A DNA stretch of 8,839 bases from Desulfobacterales bacterium. GTDB lineage: Bacteria; Desulfobacterota; Desulfobacteria; Desulfobacterales; C00003106. The DNA lies in NCBI GenBank assembly GCA_030672555.1, contig DAOVGD010000108.1, positions 1 to 8,839 on the forward strand, given 5' to 3'. Of this stretch, positions 5,707-8,839 are shown piece after piece; position 1 is the first letter of the stretch; every line of letters starts with the position of its first letter. The notes below the pieces were generated by a model that worked only from the letters and a program-made list of their open reading frames with translations, did no database searches and was not told the DNA's origin. A program made the translations under genes and the position numbers.

Positions 5707-7218
5707 ATGAAACAGTATGTCTGGATTCATGGACACTTTTATCAGCCTCCTCGGGAAAATCCCTGGACCGGGAGGATAGACCGACAGTTATCGGCATTTC
5801 CATATCATGACTGGAATGAGCGTATCTTACATGAATGTTACCGCCCCAACATGAATGCCGAACTTTTAAATGAAAAAAAAGGTGTAGTAAAATATTTTAA
5901 CAACTATGAGTGGATAGGCTTTAATTTTGGCCCAACCCTCCTTGGATGGATATCAGAGCATGTGCCGGAAGTTTATGAGTGCATTGTTGAATCGGACAAC
6001 AAGAGCGCGAAACGGCTTGGCGGCCATGGCAATGCCATTGCTCAGATATACAATCATATTATTATGCCGCTTGCATCGGCCCGGGATAAGGAGACACAGG
6101 TGGCATGGGGTATCAAGGATTTTAAGAAGCATTTTGGTCGAAAACCTGAAGGCATGTGGCTCGCAGAGACAGCAGTTGACACAGAAACACTATGCGTGAT
6201 GGCTGACTATGGAATCTGTTTTACGATACTTTCGCCCAAGCAGGCAAACTCTGTTAGGCCCCTTGGTCAAAGTGACTGGAGAGATGTCTCAGATGGCCGT
6301 ATCGATCCTTCCAAACCATACGTTTGCAACCTTCCAAACAATAAAAAGATGGTATTGTTTTTCTACGATATGTCTATTTCAGGGGCAGTGGCCTTTGAGA
6401 AGATCCTTAATGATGGCGAGCGGTTTTTAAAGCGTATAAAAGAAAGATTTAACAAAAGACGTCCATGGAACCAGATTATAACATTAGCCACAGATGGTGA
6501 GACATACGGACATCATTACAGATATGGTGAGAAGGCGCTTGCGTATGTACTTGACAAAATCAGGGGCAGCAGGAGATGGGAGTTGATTAACCACGGCGCC
6601 TACTTAGAGATGTATCCACCTGACACTGAAGTTGCGATAATCGAAAATAGTTCATGGAGCTGCGCTCACGGTGTGGGGCGTTGGTGCGAAGATTGCGGAT
6701 GTTCAAGCGGAGGAAAGCCGGGATGGCATCAGAGATGGCGTGCACCTTTGCGTGAAACACTGAATTGGCTTAAAGATAGCTTAGACGATATATTTGAGAG
6801 GGCTACTGACAAACTCTTAAGAGATCCCTGGGATGCACGCAATCATTACTGCGATATTTTTATTGATCCACTGTCACCCGAACGTTTACATGATTTTTTT
6901 GATCGGCATGCATGTAAATCCCTTACAGCGAATGAACTGATGGTTGCCCTACATGCCTTGGAGATGCAGCGGTTTGGCCTGTACATGTTTACCAGTTGCG
7001 GATGGTTTTTTTCTGATATATCCGGCATCGAAACTGTACAAAACTTACTGTATGCGGCACGGGCTATGCAATTGGCCGGAGCTGTTGCACCGCAACAGGT
7101 ATTGGAGCCTTTTTTTATTGAAAGACTTTCAAAAGCTCAAAGTAATCGGAGAAAGTTCAAAAATGGGGGAGAGATCTACAAGAATACAGTATTGCCTGTT
7201 TCCAAAATAAATTTTTAA
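5707..7218 (+). CDS. Glycoside hydrolase family 57 protein with DUF3536 domain
   Basis: A 503-residue retaining alpha-glucan-active enzyme (amylase or glucanotransferase type), predicted cytoplasmic as no signal peptide is seen. The N-terminal GH57 motif is HGHFYQPP (8-15). Further conserved blocks are NFGPTLLGW (73-81) and GHGNAIAQIYNHIIMPLA (106-123). The predicted nucleophile is E154 in EGMWLAETAVD, and the predicted acid/base is D263 in ATDGETYGHH. From about residue 294 the DUF3536 region follows, including SSWSCAHGVGRWCEDCGC (315-332), with a Cys cluster at C319, C327, C330 and C332, and MFTSCGWFFSDISGIETVQ (427-445). It ends shortly after, at IYKNTVLPVSK; from memory, many GH57/DUF3536 proteins carry some 200-300 more residues, so this may be a short form. 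With glgA nearby, glycogen turnover is the likely role. Exact reaction unknown. Confidence 0.9.
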   Translation: MKQYVWIHGHFYQPPRENPWTGRIDRQLSAFPYHDWNERILHECYRPNMNAELLNEKKGVVKYFNNYEWIGFNFGPTLLGWISEHVPEVYECIVESDNKSAKRLGGHGNAIAQIYNHIIMPLASARDKETQVAWGIKDFKKHFGRKPEGMWLAETAVDTETLCVMADYGICFTILSPKQANSVRPLGQSDWRDVSDGRIDPSKPYVCNLPNNKKMVLFFYDMSISGAVAFEKILNDGERFLKRIKERFNKRRPWNQIITLATDGETYGHHYRYGEKALAYVLDKIRGSRRWELINHGAYLEMYPPDTEVAIIENSSWSCAHGVGRWCEDCGCSSGGKPGWHQRWRAPLRETLNWLKDSLDDIFERATDKLLRDPWDARNHYCDIFIDPLSPERLHDFFDRHACKSLTANELMVALHALEMQRFGLYMFTSCGWFFSDISGIETVQNLLYAARAMQLAGAVAPQQVLEPFFIERLSKAQSNRRKFKNGGEIYKNTVLPVSKINF

Positions 7219-7402
7219 TGTTGCAATTTTTTTAAAAATCCTTATCTTAAGTTGTTACTTACGTTTCGATAGTTTTTATTGTGTTCTTCGAATTAAATAC
7301 ACACTATATCTTGTGTCTGGCTCGAAATACACGCGATAGGTAGGTAATGTGTCTCCCGTTGGATTTTTGGGTTATTACTCGCAAAACCCGACTGACTTTC
7401 TT

Positions 7403-7494
7403 TTAGCCATTTAACGGTGGGCAATGCCCACCCTACAGTGTTGCAAATAACACTCTGAAATGGCTAATCTTTTGTAGGGTGGGCATTGCCCACC
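7403..7494. repeat. Nested palindromic repeat (REP/MITE-like)
   Basis: Two 22-base arms, 7416-7437 and 7473-7494, are perfect inverted copies of each other. Each contains a 17-base palindrome of GGTGGGCA and TGCCCACC around one central base. A second perfect 10-base inverted pair, TTAGCCATTT (7403-7412) and AAATGGCTAA (7458-7467), interleaves with the first. A third small stem, AGTGTT (7437-7442) with AACACT (7449-7454), lies inside. No transposase is present, so it is a non-autonomous or extragenic palindromic element. From memory, GGTGGGCATTGCCCACC-type sequences recur in many bacterial genomes; this was not checked. Confidence 0.8.
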
Positions 7495-7528
7495 ATTTTC
7501 GGCTATTAAATTAGATTTGACCATTTAA

Positions 7529-7547
7529 AACTAGCGAAAGCTAAGTT
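7529..7547 (+). other. Small hairpin with GAAA loop in the Mrp leader
   Basis: AACTAGC (7529-7535) pairs with GCTA-A-GTT (7540-7547) around the loop GAAA (7536-7539), giving seven pairs with one bulged A. GAAA is a stable GNRA tetraloop in RNA. It sits 35 bases before the Mrp start codon. It may be a leader structure or chance. Confidence 0.3.
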
Positions 7548-7582
7548 GTTGTTCTTAATAAACGCGAAAGGAGATTTTTGAG

Positions 7583-8452
7583 ATGGCTGAACAAACTACT
7601 AACCCATCACGTGCTGCCGAAGGGCAGAAATGCAGTTCAGGGGGCAGTGCTGAGATAGTGCATAGAATGCAAGACAAGATGATCGAAAGTTCTTTGGAAC
7701 GGATCAAACATAAGCTCATGATTATGAGTGGCAAGGGAGGAGTGGGAAAGAGCAGTGTTGCTGCCAACCTTGCGGTTGCCTTTGCCAAGGAAGGGAAGAA
7801 AGTCGGCCTGATGGATGTTGATCTTCACGGCCCAAGCATACCTAGAATATTAGGACTTTCCGGCATGATAGATACTAAAGGAAAGGTTATCATACCAAAG
7901 CCCTATTCCGAAAATCTGGGTGTTGTTTCCATAGCTTCATTGATGCCGGAGGGCGATGATTCGGCCACGATATGGCGCGGCCCGCTTAAGATCGGTGTGA
8001 TCCGGCAGTTCATTTCCGATGTGAGGTGGGATGACCGCGATTTTCTGCTTGTAGATTCACCTCCGGGAACAGGCGACGAGCCACTTACCGTGGCCCAAAC
8101 AATCCCGGACGCGTGTGCTGTTATAGTGACAACGCCTCAGGAAGTGGCATTGGCAGACGTTCGGAGATCGATCAATTTTTGCAAGCAGGTAAATATGAAT
8201 GTGTTGGGCTTGATTGAGAATATGGGGCCATTCCCATGCCCTCATTGCGGAAAAGAGATAGCTCTGTTTAAAAAAGGCGGAGGCAAGGCAACCGCCGAGG
8301 CAATGTCTGTTCCATTCTTGGGAACCATACCCTTTGATCCGGCCATGGTAATTGCCTGCGATGACGGCACACCGATCATGGCTAAGGAGGAGTCCTCCCC
8401 TATCTCGGAGGCTTATAACGAGATAGTAAAAAATATAAAAGAGAGATTGTGA
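7583..8452 (+). CDS. mrp: Mrp/NBP35-type Fe-S cluster carrier ATPase
   Basis: A 289-residue cytoplasmic P-loop ATPase of the MinD/Mrp class, which binds and delivers Fe-S clusters to target proteins. The deviant Walker A is SGKGGVGKSS (49-58) with signature K51 and catalytic K56. The switch region is MDVDLHGPS (77-85), the Walker B-like motif is LLVDSPPGTGDEPLT (155-169), and TTPQEVALADVRRS follows (183-196). The C-terminal cluster-binding CxxC pair is C219 and C222 in FPCPHCGKE. The N-terminal extension (1-40) has a single Cys (C17), so it lacks the full four-Cys N-terminal site of eukaryotic NBP35. ATG at 7583 is preceded by AAAGGAG. No MIP18-like N-terminal domain is present, as is common in this bacterial subgroup. 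The neighbours give no clue to its client proteins. Confidence 0.93.
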   Translation: MAEQTTNPSRAAEGQKCSSGGSAEIVHRMQDKMIESSLERIKHKLMIMSGKGGVGKSSVAANLAVAFAKEGKKVGLMDVDLHGPSIPRILGLSGMIDTKGKVIIPKPYSENLGVVSIASLMPEGDDSATIWRGPLKIGVIRQFISDVRWDDRDFLLVDSPPGTGDEPLTVAQTIPDACAVIVTTPQEVALADVRRSINFCKQVNMNVLGLIENMGPFPCPHCGKEIALFKKGGGKATAEAMSVPFLGTIPFDPAMVIACDDGTPIMAKEESSPISEAYNEIVKNIKERL

Positions 8453-8457
8453 TCAAT

Positions 8458-8548
8458 CAGAGGACAGAAGTCAGAGGACAGAAGTCAGATGTCAGAGAAC
8501 AGAGGACAGAAGTCAGAGGACAGAAGTCAGATGTCAGAGGACAGAGGA
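8458..8548 (+). repeat. Heptanucleotide tandem repeat with 42-base higher-order unit
   Basis: Thirteen consecutive 7-base units of the form CAGARGW or close variants run without a break. CAGAGGA and CAGAAGT alternate, with CAGATGT and CAGAGAA interspersed. Six heptamers form a 42-base super-unit: bases 8458-8497 are identical to 8500-8539. A degraded unit (TAGAAGA) follows at 8549. The tract begins six bases after the Mrp stop codon and ends 23 bases before the predicted start of the protease gene. It resembles in form the short tandem heptamer repeats known in cyanobacteria and other bacteria. Confidence 0.95.
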
Positions 8549-8558
8549 TAGAAGATTT

Positions 8559-8563
8559 AGGGA
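8559..8563 (+). promoter_or_regulatory. Probable ribosome binding site of the M16-type protease gene
   Basis: AGGGA lies eight bases before the GTG at 8572. The alternative TTG at 8587 has its nearest purine-rich run (GGAG at 8569-8572) 14 bases away, which is too far, so GTG is preferred. Confidence 0.5.
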
Positions 8564-8571
8564 TTGGGGGA

Positions 8572-8839
8572 GTGTGGTATAATAAGTTGATACAGAAAAT
8601 AATTTCGAAGCTACGTCTGTTTTTTCTGCTTGGGATAATCGGAGTGTGTAGTCTTGTCATTTCTGCCCCCACCTCCTTTGCCGATGTATCTCCCAATGTT
8701 ATTGAAGACCCTCACATAGAGCGAGTTCTTCCATCAAAAGAAACAGATCTGTTTGTAGTGCTTAAAAATGGTCTGAGAGTGGTTATACGGGAAAACCATT
8801 CTTCTGATGTAGTAGCCTGCCAGGTTTTGGTCGAGACCG
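8572..8839 (+). CDS. Exported M16 (insulinase-like) peptidase, N-terminal part only
   Basis: Runs off the right edge; about 89 residues are visible. Starting at GTG 8572, the protein begins MWYNKLIQKIISKLR (basic n-region), then LFFLLGIIGVCSLVISA (hydrophobic core), with probable signal peptidase I cleavage after SFA at residue 37, giving a mature start at D38. The cysteine in the core does not fit a lipobox. From about residue 62, FVVLKNGLRVVIRENHSSDVVACQVLVET matches the start of M16 zinc peptidase domains (typically LxNGLxVxxxEnhxxpxVxxxxxVxxGS). The zinc motif HxxEH would lie beyond the window, so it cannot be told whether this is an active peptidase or an inactive partner subunit. No ATG is available; TTG 8587 is the other start. 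The same frame stays open upstream through the heptamer tract back to the Mrp stop. Confidence 0.75.
   Translation, partial: MWYNKLIQKIISKLRLFFLLGIIGVCSLVISAPTSFADVSPNVIEDPHIERVLPSKETDLFVVLKNGLRVVIRENHSSDVVACQVLVET

Larger units (their letters stand above)
7219..7582. other. Gene-free stretch with nested palindromes
   Basis: I see no convincing gene, RNA gene or GC-rich intrinsic terminator here. The left part (7219-7400) is AT-rich and featureless apart from short runs. The middle (7403-7494) holds the palindrome cluster described separately. The right part carries a small hairpin and the ribosome site AAAGGAG (7567-7573), nine bases before the Mrp start codon. Confidence 0.7.

Noticed and set aside
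7517..7547. Promoter TTGACC with TAAGTT before the Mrp gene
   Set aside because: The spacing is 19 bases and the -10 is poor; not better than background.
7219..7582. Remnant coding sequence of a longer GH57 C-terminus
   Set aside because: No frame here gives recognisable protein sequence continuing the GH57 protein.
8457..8696. Minus-strand open frame with repeated Cys-Pro-Leu-Thr-Ser segments
   Set aside because: It is only the translation of the heptamer DNA repeat and overlaps the protease signal peptide region on the other strand.

Overview
The window looks like chromosomal DNA from an anaerobic, Deltaproteobacteria-like (Desulfobacterota) bacterium. This rests on protein style: a GT5 glycogen synthase, a GH57/DUF3536 glucanase-type protein, a receiver-like/PilZ protein and an Mrp ATPase with its CxxC pair. 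No rRNA or other firm marker is present, so the placement is tentative. I see no tRNA, CRISPR array, transposase or phage gene.

Layout. Bases 1-1455 (+) hold glycogen synthase GlgA, its first residues cut off by the window edge. Bases 1618-2067 (+) hold a stand-alone receiver domain. It converges, with two bases between stop codons, on a long minus-strand gene (2070-4583). That gene encodes a protein with the overall plan of topoisomerase I and four C-terminal zinc ribbons, but with degraded catalytic motifs. Next upstream on the minus strand (4824-5528) is a PilZ-domain protein with a receiver-like N-terminus and a near-consensus sigma-70 promoter. Divergent from it, at 5707-7218 (+), is a GH57/DUF3536 protein. 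A gene-free stretch (7219-7582) carries nested palindromes. It is followed by an Mrp/NBP35-type Fe-S carrier ATPase (7583-8452), a heptanucleotide tandem repeat, and the start of an exported M16-type protease that runs off the right edge.

How it fits together. GlgA (alpha-glucan synthesis) and the GH57 protein (alpha-glucan cleavage or transfer) bracket two signalling proteins: a phospho-receiver and a probable c-di-GMP-binding PilZ protein. This suggests, but does not prove, a locus where storage glucan metabolism is tied to signalling. The Mrp and M16 genes look like unrelated neighbours.

Most unusual points: (1) the topoisomerase I-like protein that appears catalytically dead; (2) a 26-bp element matching at 23 of 26 positions, found about 30 bases before both the GH57 and the topoisomerase-like start codons in the same relative orientation, with a third degraded copy nearby; (3) two different heptanucleotide repeat tracts, one intergenic and one inside the linker of the topoisomerase-like gene; (4) a palindrome cluster with perfect 22-bp inverted arms.
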